A stretch of 64,000 nucleotides of DNA from Virgibacillus profundi (GTDB lineage Bacteria; Bacillota; Bacilli; Bacillales; Amphibacillaceae). The stretch lies in NCBI RefSeq assembly GCF_002287375.1, contig NZ_NPOA01000009.1, forward strand, positions 62,001 to 126,000. The letters are read 5' to 3'. The notes below the pieces were generated by a model that worked only from the letters and a program-made list of their open reading frames with translations, ran no database searches and was not told the DNA's origin. The position numbers and the translations under genes are program-made. Positions 1 to 8,599 of the stretch are shown in pieces. Numbering within the stretch: the first letter of the stretch is position 1; the number at the start of each line of letters is the position of its first letter.

Positions 1-21
1 TTCTTATTTAAATTATGTTGC

Positions 22-27
22 TATAAT
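22..27 (+). promoter_or_regulatory. Candidate -10 box for yrrS
   Basis: TATAAT lies 28 bases before the yrrS start and is followed by a good ribosome site (GGGAGGGATCA). The matching -35 would fall at or before base 1, so the promoter cannot be fully checked from this window. Confidence 0.4.
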
Positions 28-54
28 AAGGTAATTGCAGGGAGGGATCACATT

Positions 55-756
55 ATGAGCGATTATGACAAACACTCACGCTTAAACAAATTTGAAAAAC
101 GCAGAAAAAACACAAAAGGTATTTCTATTTTGCTTATAATTGCTGGTATTCTAATCATCGTATTACTGGGAATCTGGTTATTTGGCGGGGGAAATGAAGA
201 AGAAGAAAATGCAGAGCAGCCTGATAGCATCTCAGAAGATATCGTAATAAATGATGATAACGAAAATAATAATACAGAAGATGAGTCGTCATCAGATGAG
301 GGGAATTCCGATTCCGAAAATACAGATGAGTCAGCAGATGAAACAGAAGAAGACTCAAATGATGATCAAAATTCGGATGAAGAAAGCAATCAGGATAATA
401 ATGAAGATATAGAAGCGGAAGAAGTGGAACCATCAGACGATAATGTGTCAAGAGCGTATACAGGCAACTGGGAACCAATAGGTACAGAACAGGAAGGCCC
501 GCATACAACGACATACGAAGAGGGTACTGCAGATCGTAAAGAATTGAAGCAAGCAGCAAGTCTCGCAACTGGCTTAGCTGAGGATGACATGATTGAATGG
601 TGGTATGAAAACGGTGGAGATCAAAAAGTGATTGCAACTGTTTCCAATAATGCACAAACAGAAACTTACCGCGTTTATTTATCCTGGATTGATGAAGAAG
701 GCTGGAAGCCAACCAAAGTGGAAGAACTGATTGAAAATGATAGAAAAAATCAATAA
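55..756 (+). CDS. yrrS: YrrS family membrane-anchored protein (DUF1510)
   Basis: A 233-residue protein of unknown biochemical role. It has a basic N-terminus, one membrane segment at about residues 22-44, a strongly acidic Asp/Glu/Asn/Ser linker at about 47-130, and a conserved C-terminal domain at about 135-230 with the WEPIGTEQEGPH and EWWYENGGDQKV stretches typical of YrrS. The orientation is probably cytoplasm-membrane-outside. The ATG has a GGGAGGG ribosome site. It sits 28 bases before mtnN, as in B. subtilis, and is probably co-transcribed with it. The linker is more acidic than I would expect from a freshwater relative, which fits a halotolerant host (inference). Confidence 0.85.
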   Translation: MSDYDKHSRLNKFEKRRKNTKGISILLIIAGILIIVLLGIWLFGGGNEEEENAEQPDSISEDIVINDDNENNNTEDESSSDEGNSDSENTDESADETEEDSNDDQNSDEESNQDNNEDIEAEEVEPSDDNVSRAYTGNWEPIGTEQEGPHTTTYEEGTADRKELKQAASLATGLAEDDMIEWWYENGGDQKVIATVSNNAQTETYRVYLSWIDEEGWKPTKVEELIENDRKNQ

Positions 757-784
757 ATGGTGAATAATAATTGGAGGAATCAGT

Positions 785-1474
785 ATGACAATCGGAATCA
801 TTGGGGCAATGGATGAAGAAGTAGCATTACTGCAGGAAAATATGACAGAAAAAGAAGAATCAACTGTTGCTAATTGCTTGTTTGTAAAAGGCAAACTTCA
901 TGGCAGGAATGTTGTATTATTGAAATCTGGCATCGGAAAAGTAAATGCAGCCATGGCTACTACCATTTTGCATGAAAGATTTTCTCCAACACATGTAATC
1001 AATACAGGATCTGCCGGAGGCTTTGCTCAAAACCTGGAAGTCGGGGATGTAGTTATATCAAACCAGGTGGTTCATCATGATGTAGATGTAACTGCATTTG
1101 ACTATGAATATGGGCAAGTTCCCGGAATGCCGGCAATGTTCACTGCTGATTCAGAATTGGTTTTAAAAGCTGTATCAGCAGTGAATGAAATAAATTTACA
1201 ATATGAAGAAGGAATAATAGCAACAGGAGATTCATTTATGGAAGATCCGGAGCGTGTGGCCTTTGTTAATGAAAAATTTCCAGCGATGATTGCTTCAGAA
1301 ATGGAAGCAGCTGCTGTAGCACAGGTTTGTTATCAATATAATAAACCATTTGTTATTATTCGTGCTCTATCTGATATTGCCGGAAAACAATCTGCTGTTT
1401 CCTTCGATGATTTTTTGGAAAAAGCTGCGAAGAATGCTGCCCAATTAATCATGGCTATCATAAAAAAGATGTAA
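785..1474 (+). CDS. mtnN: 5'-methylthioadenosine/S-adenosylhomocysteine nucleosidase
   Basis: This cytosolic enzyme cleaves the glycosidic bond of 5'-methylthioadenosine and S-adenosylhomocysteine, releasing adenine, for methionine salvage and removal of methylation by-products. At 229 residues it has the family length. The N-terminal [13 protein letters not shown] carries the acid residue Glu12, the [10 protein letters not shown] segment near residue 173 contacts the ribose, and RALSDIAG near residue 195 carries the catalytic Asp. The ribosome site is TTGGAGG. It follows yrrS and ends before a hairpin shared with the convergent sigK. Assignment is firm. Confidence 0.97.
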   Translation: MTIGIIGAMDEEVALLQENMTEKEESTVANCLFVKGKLHGRNVVLLKSGIGKVNAAMATTILHERFSPTHVINTGSAGGFAQNLEVGDVVISNQVVHHDVDVTAFDYEYGQVPGMPAMFTADSELVLKAVSAVNEINLQYEEGIIATGDSFMEDPERVAFVNEKFPAMIASEMEAAAVAQVCYQYNKPFVIIRALSDIAGKQSAVSFDDFLEKAAKNAAQLIMAIIKKM

Positions 1475-1548
1475 GCTATATACAATATTTACAGGTTGTT
1501 CGGTTACTGGAACCTACCTATCATAAGACAATAACAATATAAAAGTGG

Positions 1549-1590
1549 AAAATGAGCGCTAATGTCTAAAGCATTTGCGCTCATTTTTCT
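1549..1590. terminator. Bidirectional terminator between mtnN and sigK
   Basis: The arms AAAATGAGCGC (1549-1559) and GCGCTCATTTT (1577-1587) pair perfectly and are A-rich on one side and T-rich on the other. The hairpin can therefore stop both the rightward mtnN transcript and the leftward sigK transcript. Confidence 0.85.
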
Positions 1591-2293
1591 ATATTCTTCG
1601 TTCTTTCCGGTAATATTCATGAAATACTTTCATTAAAGCTCTTTTTTCTATTCGGGATACATAACTCCTTGATATATTGAGCTTTTTTGCAATCTCCCGC
1701 TGCGTCATTTCCTTATAATTATTTAAGCCATAGCGGTAAACAATCACTTCACGTTCCCGGTTATCAAGAATTGTAAAATAATCCTGCATTTTTGCGATTT
1801 CCATATTCAATTGAATGTATTCAATTATATTATCATTCTCTGCTTCTAGAATGTCAATTAAACTGATCTCATTACCTTCTTTATCCTGACCAATCGGATC
1901 ATGCAGGGAAACATCCTTTTTCACCTTTTTTAAAGCACGTAAATGCATGAGTATTTCATTTTCTATACAACGTGCTGCGTATGTCGCAAGCTTTGTTCCT
2001 TTATCAACAGAGAAGCTTTCAACTCCTTTAATTAATCCAATGGTGCCAATGGATATTAAATCCTCTACATCTTCCCCAGTATTTTCAAACTTTTTAACGA
2101 TATGTGCCACTAATCGCAAGTTATGTTCAATCAGTTTATTTCTGGCCTCTTCATTTCCATTTTGCATTTCTTTAATGTATTTTGCTTCTTCATCCGGTGG
2201 CAGCGGCTGAGGGAAAGCGTGATTTTTAACATATGAAACAAAAAACAAAGCTTCTTTAATCAGAAGTCCGAGTACAGTTAATATGCCGGACAA
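1589..2293 (-). CDS. sigK: Sporulation sigma factor SigK (pro-sigma-K), uninterrupted
   Basis: This is the late mother-cell sigma factor, 234 residues. Residues 1-20 are a hydrophobic pro-sequence; processing by SpoIVFB is expected before Tyr21, as in B. subtilis. Region 2 contains [18 protein letters not shown] and [20 protein letters not shown]; region 4 contains [22 protein letters not shown]. The TTG start has an AGGAGGTG site seven bases upstream. The gene is continuous: no skin-type element splits it, so no DNA rearrangement is needed for expression. Its 3' end overlaps the shared terminator with mtnN. I could not fix a convincing SigE promoter. Confidence 0.97.
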   Translation of the reverse strand: MSGILTVLGLLIKEALFFVSYVKNHAFPQPLPPDEEAKYIKEMQNGNEEARNKLIEHNLRLVAHIVKKFENTGEDVEDLISIGTIGLIKGVESFSVDKGTKLATYAARCIENEILMHLRALKKVKKDVSLHDPIGQDKEGNEISLIDILEAENDNIIEYIQLNMEIAKMQDYFTILDNREREVIVYRYGLNNYKEMTQREIAKKLNISRSYVSRIEKRALMKVFHEYYRKERRI

Positions 2294-2399
2294 GTAAATA
2301 CACCTCCTCTGGATGTGCGGGTAGGCTTTTGCCTATATAACATCTTTATGAAGGCTTTGCCGGTTTTGTGTCTGTCCATTGTATTATAAAAAAGAAAAG

Positions 2400-2428
2400 G
2401 GTGTCCCAATTTTGATTGGAACACCCAC
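2400..2428 (-). terminator. Terminator of the mrp operon
   Basis: Read on the minus strand, GGGTGTTCCAAT pairs with ATTGGGACACCC around a short loop, with one G-U pair, followed by TTTTCTTTTTT. It lies just after the mrpG stop codon. Confidence 0.85.
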
Positions 2429-2449
2429 CATTAATGAAAGACTTAAATT

Positions 2450-2821
2450 TTATTTTGATTGTTGTTTTTTAATTGCATTTTCATATTCGTCATTTCTATT
2501 TTTAAGGAATGGTTTAATACCATTGTTGTGAGCAGCTCTGGATATCATATGTGCCGATACCGGTGCCGTTAAAAGAATGAACACAATTGCTAAAAGCAGT
2601 TTTCCGCTTACAATGGAATGGGCTGAATATAGATATAAAAAAGCGCCAATCAGTATACAGGCAATACCAAGGGTAGATCCTTTAGTTGCTGCATGCAGTC
2701 TTGTATAGACGTCCGGAAAACGAACAATTCCGATAGATGCTGATAGAATAAAAAGTGTACCTACCAGTAAAAAGAGTATAATAATAATATTGATGATAAT
2801 CTCAATCCAAGTCTCTATCAA
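2450..2821 (-). CDS. mrpG: Mrp Na+/H+ antiporter subunit G
   Basis: A small three-helix membrane subunit of the Mrp cation/proton antiporter, 123 residues. The FRFPDVYTRLHAATKGSTLG-type motif (here IVRFPDVYTRLHAATKG, about residues 31-47) marks the MnhG/PhaG family. The TTG start lies inside the mrpF 3' end (20-base overlap) and has a GGGTG site upstream, so the two are translationally linked. It is the last gene of the operon. The C-terminal tail is hydrophilic and lysine-rich. Confidence 0.93.
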   Translation of the reverse strand: MIETWIEIIINIIIILFLLVGTLFILSASIGIVRFPDVYTRLHAATKGSTLGIACILIGAFLYLYSAHSIVSGKLLLAIVFILLTAPVSAHMISRAAHNNGIKPFLKNRNDEYENAIKKQQSK

Positions 2822-3113
2822 TTATAACACCCTTTTCCAGATATTTTGCAATTGCAAGTGTTCCAAGGAATCCTAATATCCCGATTAACAAAACGACGTC
2901 AGTCAATTTAGTAGTTGCCAGGAAAATAGATAAAATCCCGGCTATTCCCATTAAGTTGATACCTATAGTATCCAGTGCTACCGCTCGATCCGGCTGGGTT
3001 GGGCCTTTGATAATCTGATACAGCAACAATATAAGTGATACAGAAATACCGGTAAAGCAAATAATTATAGTGACATTTAGAATGTTCTCTGTAGCTGCAA
3101 GCACTTCCGTCAT
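2802..3113 (-). CDS. mrpF: Mrp Na+/H+ antiporter subunit F
   Basis: A 103-residue, three-helix membrane subunit of the Mrp complex. The core GPTQPDRAVALDTIGINLMG (about 38-57) is the MnhF/MrpF signature. In B. subtilis this subunit is linked to Na+ and cholate efflux. The ATG overlaps the mrpE stop (ATGA), which implies coupled translation. It is about ten residues longer than the B. subtilis protein, mostly at the N-terminus. Confidence 0.93.
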   Translation of the reverse strand: MTEVLAATENILNVTIIICFTGISVSLILLLYQIIKGPTQPDRAVALDTIGINLMGIAGILSIFLATTKLTDVVLLIGILGFLGTLAIAKYLEKGVIIDRDLD

Positions 3114-3589
3114 CTTGTCACCTCCATAATAGCTTTTTCAAACGTATTCTTAATAGAGCTAATGGATTCCTCAATATCGTCAATGTCCATTGCATGAATG
3201 AAGAGTTGTTTATTGTCATTGGAAACAGCGATAGATAAAGTACCGGGTGTTAAACTAATTAAGTTTGCCAGCAGTGTTATCTCCCAGTTGCTTTTTACTT
3301 CGATCGGCAATGCAAATATACCTGGTTCAACCTCAGGATTTGGGGTATAAACCAGTTTAACAATATCGATATTTGAAGATATCAGTTCTTTTATAAATAA
3401 TAATATCAGACTTATTATCTTGAAGAACTTTTTCAGGTAAAAAGTGCCCGGAATAAATTTGCTTAGAAGGAATAACAAGAGAATCCCCAATAAGTATCCA
3501 CCAATAAAACCGGGTGCAGAATAAGATTCATTCAAGAACATCCACATAAATGCAATGATTAAATTTATCACAATCTGAAAGGCCATCAT
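3110..3589 (-). CDS. mrpE: Mrp Na+/H+ antiporter subunit E
   Basis: A 159-residue subunit of the MnhE family. It has hydrophobic N-terminal helices (about residues 3-45 and 53-70) and a soluble C-terminal part containing NLISLTPGTLSIAVSNDNKQLFIHAMD, the usual family core. It lies three bases after the mrpD stop and overlaps mrpF. Two adjacent ATG codons are possible starts; AAGGAGTAATAA precedes the first. It is a structural part of the large hetero-oligomeric antiporter. Confidence 0.93.
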   Translation of the reverse strand: MMAFQIVINLIIAFMWMFLNESYSAPGFIGGYLLGILLLFLLSKFIPGTFYLKKFFKIISLILLFIKELISSNIDIVKLVYTPNPEVEPGIFALPIEVKSNWEITLLANLISLTPGTLSIAVSNDNKQLFIHAMDIDDIEESISSIKNTFEKAIMEVTR

Positions 3590-3592
3590 TTA

Positions 3593-5074
3593 TTACTCCT
3601 TTAATACAGAATCAATATAAATATCCGGATCCAGTAAGTATGCTGCAACAGAATCTACAATCGGATAAAAGTATTCTGCTCCTACCCCTAAAATTACAGA
3701 GAGCGCGAGTAAGAATACAATTGGTGTGTATAATCCTTTTGTAGATTTTTTCTTAAACTCACCCATCGTATCTTTATCTCCCCAGAAGCCATTAATGAAG
3801 ATTTTCATAATGGAATATAAAATCAACAGGCTTGTAAGCAATCCAATAATGACGATTACTACTTCTCCATCTGCAAAAGCACCTTTTAGCAATAACAGTT
3901 TTCCAATGAATCCACTGAAGGGTGGGATACCGGCAAGTACAAATGCTGCCACGAACAGCATCCATCCAAGGAAAGGATAATAATGGATCAATCCACCCAT
4001 CTTCCTGAGATCAGAGGTTCCAGCAACATAGGCAACTACTCCAACTAATAAAAATAACGCTGATTTAATAATCATATCGTGAACCAAATAATATATCGAA
4101 CCACTTAACGCATCTTGATTTAGAACACCAATACCCAGAATGATAAAACCAATTGCAGGAATAATGTTGTATGCAATAATCAATTTTATATTATTCGTTG
4201 AGAGGGCACCAATAACACCAAAAATCATGGATAGACCAGCAATCCAGATAAATAATTCATGTGTTAATTCGATGTTATATACGAATATTAAAGAAAACAC
4301 TCTTAGAATGGAGTAGATTCCAACCTTTGTTAATAAAGCTCCAAATAATGCAGAAACTACCGGATTTGGGACAACATATGATTTTGGCAGCCAATAATAG
4401 AGTGGAAATAATGCAGCCTTTGTAGCAAAGACGAAAAATAGCAGAATTCCAATAGCAGTTAAGATCCCCTGTTGTTCCACCTCTTGAACACGCTCAGCAA
4501 TATGTGCCATGTTAACTGTTCCTACAACAGCATATAGAAATGCAATTGCTGTAACGAATAACATGGAAGAGAAAAGGTTGATCAATAAGTATTTAAGTGA
4601 TTCCCTCAACTGAACTTTATCTCCGCCCAATACAATTAATCCATAAGAAGCCATCAAAAGTACCTCAAAGAATACAAACAGGTTAAATAAATCACCTGTA
4701 ATGAAAGCTCCTGAAACCCCGGTTATTAGAAAGAGAAATAAAGGATAAAAATAAAAGTTTTCTCTTTTTTGTAACCCGGTATGTGGTGCATAAAAAGCAC
4801 AGGCAACAGCAATTATATTTGTTGTTAACACAAGAATGGCAGCAAGTGAATCAACAACCAAAATGATTCCATATGGTGCAGCCCATCCTCCGGTTTCCAG
4901 GATGATTGTTCCATTTTCTAATACATACCAGAAAATGTATCCCGCTACACCTAAACTGATTAATGAAAATAGCTTTGTCAATCCACGGGAAATCGTAACT
5001 TTCGAATTAAAGAATATCAGAATGATAGCTGATATTAATGGGATGATAATCGGTAAAACTGCTAAATTACTCAT
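3593..5074 (-). CDS. mrpD: Mrp Na+/H+ antiporter subunit D
   Basis: A large polytopic membrane subunit, 493 residues, homologous to the proton-pumping NuoM/NuoN subunits of complex I. Visible family features are the conserved Glu in FFEVLLMASYGL and the lysine in FATKAALFPLYYWLP. I choose the ATG at 5074 rather than the GTG nine bases earlier because AAGGGGTGG lies just upstream of the ATG, and the length then matches the B. subtilis protein. It overlaps mrpC by eight bases. Together with MrpA it is thought to form the ion-translocating pair. Confidence 0.95.
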   Translation of the reverse strand: MSNLAVLPIIIPLISAIILIFFNSKVTISRGLTKLFSLISLGVAGYIFWYVLENGTIILETGGWAAPYGIILVVDSLAAILVLTTNIIAVACAFYAPHTGLQKRENFYFYPLFLFLITGVSGAFITGDLFNLFVFFEVLLMASYGLIVLGGDKVQLRESLKYLLINLFSSMLFVTAIAFLYAVVGTVNMAHIAERVQEVEQQGILTAIGILLFFVFATKAALFPLYYWLPKSYVVPNPVVSALFGALLTKVGIYSILRVFSLIFVYNIELTHELFIWIAGLSMIFGVIGALSTNNIKLIIAYNIIPAIGFIILGIGVLNQDALSGSIYYLVHDMIIKSALFLLVGVVAYVAGTSDLRKMGGLIHYYPFLGWMLFVAAFVLAGIPPFSGFIGKLLLLKGAFADGEVVIVIIGLLTSLLILYSIMKIFINGFWGDKDTMGEFKKKSTKGLYTPIVFLLALSVILGVGAEYFYPIVDSVAAYLLDPDIYIDSVLKE

Positions 5075-5405
5075 TTTCGCCACCCCTTAATTGTTCCATA
5101 TTATCTGTATTGTTTTCCTTTGTAGTTCGGTAAGCCAGTACCAGTAGAAGGCTGGTAACCCCAAAACTGATAACAATAGATGTTAGGATTAATGCCTGTG
5201 GTAAAGGATCAGTATAATCTGTAACTCCTTCTGTTAACACAGGAGGCTGACCTGTTTTAAGTTTACCCATCGTAAAAATAAATAGATGTGCACCGTGTGA
5301 TAGTAATGCAGTTCCAATTACAATCCGCAGCAATTGTTTTTGTAAAATGTTGTATATTGCTGTCGCAAATAAAATCCCTGCTAATACAGATATAATTATT
5401 TCCAT
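5067..5405 (-). CDS. mrpC: Mrp Na+/H+ antiporter subunit C
   Basis: A 112-residue NuoK-like subunit with three membrane helices. The segment IGTALLSHGAHLFIFTMGKL and the DPLPQALILTSIVISFG block identify MrpC/MnhC. Its ATG follows the mrpA stop directly (TAAATG), so mrpA and mrpC are contiguous and no mrpB can fit between them. In B. subtilis and Staphylococcus the mrpB/mnhB gene sits at this junction. Confidence 0.94.
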   Translation of the reverse strand: MEIIISVLAGILFATAIYNILQKQLLRIVIGTALLSHGAHLFIFTMGKLKTGQPPVLTEGVTDYTDPLPQALILTSIVISFGVTSLLLVLAYRTTKENNTDNMEQLRGGENE

Positions 5406-7721
5406 TTATTCCGCCCCCTTCTTCTTTTTGTGTTTAATGAGGCCGATAATGGCGAGTGCTGCAATTCCCAGCACGGCAATTTCAAATAATGTATCCAATC
5501 CACGCATGTCGACTAATATGACGTTGACCACATTGTCTCCGCCGCCAAGTGTATAAGATGTTTCCAGGAAGTATTCAGAAATCGAATCAAACCAATTACT
5601 GCTGTGTGCAGATATTCCGATAACTGTCATTAGTGCGCCAAAACCAACAGCAATCGTTGCATTCACAAGTTTGGTTCTGGCTGAATCTGTTGATTTCTTT
5701 AATTTAGGCAGGTGATAAAAACATAATAAGAATAAAGCAACTGAAATTGTCTCAACGACCAGCTGGGTGAGAGCAATATCAGGAGCTCTATAAATTACGA
5801 ATAAAATGGCAACACCAAAGCCAACGACTCCCAGTACTAAAATTGCAGCAACATTATGATTCATAAAGACGGTTGCTATTGCTGCAATAATCATAATAAG
5901 CACAACCGATAATTCCAGTATTGTAATGTCAGCCAGATTATCGAATTTCATTGTGAATCCATCTGTCAACAGCATAAAACTAAATGTTACGACAAGTGTC
6001 GTTCCTAATATAAGTGACATATATGTCTTTAAAGAGCCATTCATATAGTAATTGGTAATATTTGCTGAGTAAGTATCTATTTTCTCCAGTAGTTTGTCAT
6101 AAACTTTATTGAAGCTTAGTTTTCCAGGTAAAACAGTATATACAGAATTCCATTTTTTTCTTGTTAGAACTAGTAATGTACCAATACCTACTACAGCCAA
6201 TGACATAAATAATGGCGTTTTAAACCCATGCCAAAAGCTAATCTGTTCAAATTCAACTGCACTATTTACAGCTTCGGCAGCGTGCAGAAGGAATGGCGCA
6301 TTAACTAAACTCGGGAATAAACCGATTACTACCACGCCTATAACAAGTACGATAGGGGAGATAAGCATTCCAATTGGTGCTTCATGCGGTTTTTTCGGCA
6401 ATAATTTAAATTGTTTCGGTCCTGTAAATACACCAAAAAAGAAATACATGGAATAAACGAATGTGAAAATGCTTCCTAATACTGCCAAATAAGGTATTGC
6501 CTGACTAAGTGCATTTGCTTCCAATCCGAGTGTAGAACCGAAAAATAATTCTTTACTGTAAAAGCCATTTAAAAACGGCAGGGGAACGCCAGCCATTGAA
6601 AATGTGCCAAATAAAGCAAGTGTTGCAGTCATCGGCATTAATGTTAGTAACCCGCCGAGCTTTCTTATATCCCTTGTCCCTGTTTCATGATCTATTATTC
6701 CTGCAACCATAAACAAACTGCCTTTGAACGTTGCATGGTTTAAAATATGAAAAACAGCAGCAAACACAGCAGCCTGTGTACCAAACCCAAGCATAGCCAT
6801 AATCATACCTAATTGACTGATCGTTGAGAATGCTAAAATTGCCTTTAAATCCGTCTGTCTGACAGCCATATAGGATCCCCAGCAAAGTGTAATGATACCG
6901 ACTAAACTTACAATAATAAAGAACCATTCATATGTAGAAAAGATCGGTGAGAATCTTGCAACTAAAAATATGCCCGCTTTAACCATTGTTGCTGAATGAA
7001 GGTATGCACTAACCGGTGTAGGTGCTTCCATTGCGTCAGGCAACCAAATATGGAATGGAAATTGAGCAGATTTTGTAAATGCTCCGAGTAAGATAAAGCC
7101 AAGGATCAGTGGTAAATAATCACTTGCCAAAATGACATCGGTTTGTGTGATCATTTCCTGAATACTGGTAGTTCCGGTGATGACTGACAGAAGAATAAAT
7201 CCACCAAACATGCTAAGACCACCAAAGATAGTTATGATCATCGACTTTAATGCACCATATCTGGAGCGCTCTTTAAAATGCCAATACCCAATTAATAAGA
7301 AAGAGGAAATGGATGTTAATTCCCAGAATGTATATAAAACAAATATATTATCTGATAATACAACACCAAGCATTGCAGTCATAAACATTAATAAATAAAC
7401 ATAAAAATGACCTAATCTTTCTTGATTATCCAGGTAAAAAATAGAATAAAGAACAACTAGTGCCCCGATCCCGCTTATTAGTAAAACAAATAATAAACTT
7501 AATCCATCTAAGTAAAAATCAAAATTAATCCCCAATGAAGGAATCCAGTTAACAGTTTGTCTTATTGGGTTAAAGCCTTCCCCTATAAATTGGATAAAAT
7601 AAAGAAATATTAAAAAAGGAACGAAGAAAACAAAATAACCAGTATGTATTTTATGTTTTATTTTACTTATGAAAGGAATAAAACAAGCAATAAGAAGTGG
7701 AATTAATACTGCGAATATCAT
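5406..7721 (-). CDS. mrpA: Mrp Na+/H+ antiporter subunit A
   Basis: The largest subunit, 771 residues, NuoL-like at the N-terminus with many membrane helices. TFWELTSISSFLLIGYWH carries the key Glu and TKSAQFPFHIWLPDAMEAPTPVSAYLHSATMVKAG is a family block. The C-terminus (about 590-771) carries the DUF4040/MbhE-like part with YRAPDIALTQLVVETISVALFL and ends in GGGDNVVNVILVDMRGLDTLFEIAVLG, the normal end of MrpA. It therefore does not contain a fused MnhB domain. The ribosome site is AAGGAGGAC. It is the first gene of the operon. Confidence 0.96.
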   Translation of the reverse strand: MIFAVLIPLLIACFIPFISKIKHKIHTGYFVFFVPFLIFLYFIQFIGEGFNPIRQTVNWIPSLGINFDFYLDGLSLLFVLLISGIGALVVLYSIFYLDNQERLGHFYVYLLMFMTAMLGVVLSDNIFVLYTFWELTSISSFLLIGYWHFKERSRYGALKSMIITIFGGLSMFGGFILLSVITGTTSIQEMITQTDVILASDYLPLILGFILLGAFTKSAQFPFHIWLPDAMEAPTPVSAYLHSATMVKAGIFLVARFSPIFSTYEWFFIIVSLVGIITLCWGSYMAVRQTDLKAILAFSTISQLGMIMAMLGFGTQAAVFAAVFHILNHATFKGSLFMVAGIIDHETGTRDIRKLGGLLTLMPMTATLALFGTFSMAGVPLPFLNGFYSKELFFGSTLGLEANALSQAIPYLAVLGSIFTFVYSMYFFFGVFTGPKQFKLLPKKPHEAPIGMLISPIVLVIGVVVIGLFPSLVNAPFLLHAAEAVNSAVEFEQISFWHGFKTPLFMSLAVVGIGTLLVLTRKKWNSVYTVLPGKLSFNKVYDKLLEKIDTYSANITNYYMNGSLKTYMSLILGTTLVVTFSFMLLTDGFTMKFDNLADITILELSVVLIMIIAAIATVFMNHNVAAILVLGVVGFGVAILFVIYRAPDIALTQLVVETISVALFLLCFYHLPKLKKSTDSARTKLVNATIAVGFGALMTVIGISAHSSNWFDSISEYFLETSYTLGGGDNVVNVILVDMRGLDTLFEIAVLGIAALAIIGLIKHKKKKGAE

Positions 7722-7853
7722 CTAATGGGAGTCCTCCTTAAAACAAATATGGAACCTGAATAAATGGGGAAAAGAAAAAGTATACATTAATCCTTTTAGT
7801 ACTGAGGGACTTGGATTTACGAGTTTTCTTAGCTCATTAAAAATTGAAGTTTC

Positions 7854-7881
7854 ATATTATGTAAAAAAGTATTTTTGTAAA
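7854..7881 (-). promoter_or_regulatory. Candidate promoter of the mrp operon
   Basis: On the minus strand TTTACA (7876-7881) and TAATAT (7854-7859) are separated by 16 bases, about 130 bases before mrpA. The surroundings are so AT-rich that chance matches are likely. Confidence 0.4.
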
Positions 7882-7921
7882 TATATTACCATAAAATAGT
7901 TTAACATAATATTGAAAGAAG

Positions 7922-7962
7922 AAAAATAAATAGCCCCTATTATAAAATATATAATGGGGCTT
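7922..7962 (-). terminator. Terminator of sda
   Basis: On the minus strand AGCCCC pairs with GGGGCT, extended by TTATA/TATAA-type pairs, and is followed by ATTTATTTTTC. It lies about 35 bases after the sda stop. Confidence 0.75.
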
Positions 7963-7996
7963 CAGGAGAAAGATAGTAGAGCTATGTTTATAGTTT

Positions 7997-8143
7997 TTAA
8001 CCTGACTTTGAACATTTAATTTTATGGGATAAAAATCGTTTATGAATTTCTTCTTCGATGAGTGAAAGAAAATCCGGGCTTAGATTTAATTCATTTGCTT
8101 TATAATAGGATTCCAACAATAATTCATCTGACAAATGCTCCAT
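7997..8143 (-). CDS. sda: Sporulation checkpoint protein Sda
   Basis: A 48-residue inhibitor of the sporulation histidine kinases KinA/KinB that delays sporulation when replication is disturbed. The sequence [20 protein letters not shown] followed by [16 protein letters not shown] matches the two-helix hairpin of B. subtilis Sda almost residue by residue. The ATG at 8143 has AGGAGGG upstream. The frame stays open further upstream to 8404, but that extension has no similarity and lacks a ribosome site, so I reject it. The location next to yqeG is the B. subtilis one. The upstream region carries DnaA boxes. Confidence 0.95.
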   Translation of the reverse strand: MEHLSDELLLESYYKANELNLSPDFLSLIEEEIHKRFLSHKIKCSKSG

Positions 8144-8182
8144 CAATGTGGCCCTCCTAAAAAATCTTTCCAGTTTGAAGTT

Positions 8183-8188
8183 ATTATA
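8183..8188 (-). promoter_or_regulatory. Candidate -10 box of sda
   Basis: On the minus strand TATAAT lies 40 bases before the sda ATG. I see no good -35 at the correct spacing, which would fit a promoter that depends on, or is controlled by, proteins bound at the upstream DnaA boxes (inference). Confidence 0.4.
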
Positions 8189-8225
8189 AAAATAACATGA
8201 TTGATAGTGCTGGACAAGACGCAAG

Positions 8226-8384
8226 TTATCTACAATGGCCTGTAGATAACTTGTGTATAAAACTTTAAAAAATAATGTTTTGACTACTATATCAACTTTG
8301 AAATTGTGAGTAAAGTTATCCACAATGAGAAAAATGTAACTATTTGTCGAACGATTTTTGCAAAAGTTATCGGATTTATGCATA
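8226..8384. promoter_or_regulatory. DnaA-box cluster upstream of sda
   Basis: Against the consensus TTATNCACA: TTATCCACA at 8316-8324 (plus strand, perfect), TTATACACA at 8252-8260 (minus, perfect), TTATCTACA at 8226-8234 (plus, one mismatch) and at 8241-8249 (minus, one mismatch), TTACTCACA at 8305-8313 (minus, one mismatch), and TTATGCATA at 8376-8384 (plus, one mismatch). In B. subtilis DnaA controls sda transcription through such boxes. The first four lie just upstream of the candidate -10. Confidence 0.85.
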
Positions 8385-8596
8385 TTTTTTCTATACAAAC
8401 TCATATAATTGTTATTTTATGTCATTTTTATTAGCTATTGTTAAAATTAGTACGTATAATTGTTGAATCTTCTTTCCATGGATTTACAATTGCTTTATAA
8501 TTTAAGGAAGTTATTATAGGATAGGATTATAATGATGTTGTGTACTATGATTATTTGAAAGCAGTAAGTTATTTGAAGGATGGTAATGAGGTGTGA
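8385..8596. other. Gap before yqeG, no gene seen
   Basis: AT-rich DNA between the DnaA-box cluster and yqeG. It presumably holds the promoter of the yqe operon; several TATAAT-like strings occur (for example near 8500-8530) but none stands out with a convincing -35. No conserved frame or hairpin is seen. Confidence 0.4.
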
Positions 8597-8599
8597 TTG

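Noticed and set aside
155-712. Long minus-strand open frame opposite yrrS
   Set aside because: It mirrors the acidic, low-complexity linker of yrrS, has no ribosome site and reads as Leu/His/Tyr-rich nonsense.
8144-8404. N-terminal extension of sda giving a 135-residue protein
   Set aside because: The extension covers the DnaA boxes and promoter, has no ribosome site and no similarity, whereas the 48-residue form matches Sda exactly in length.
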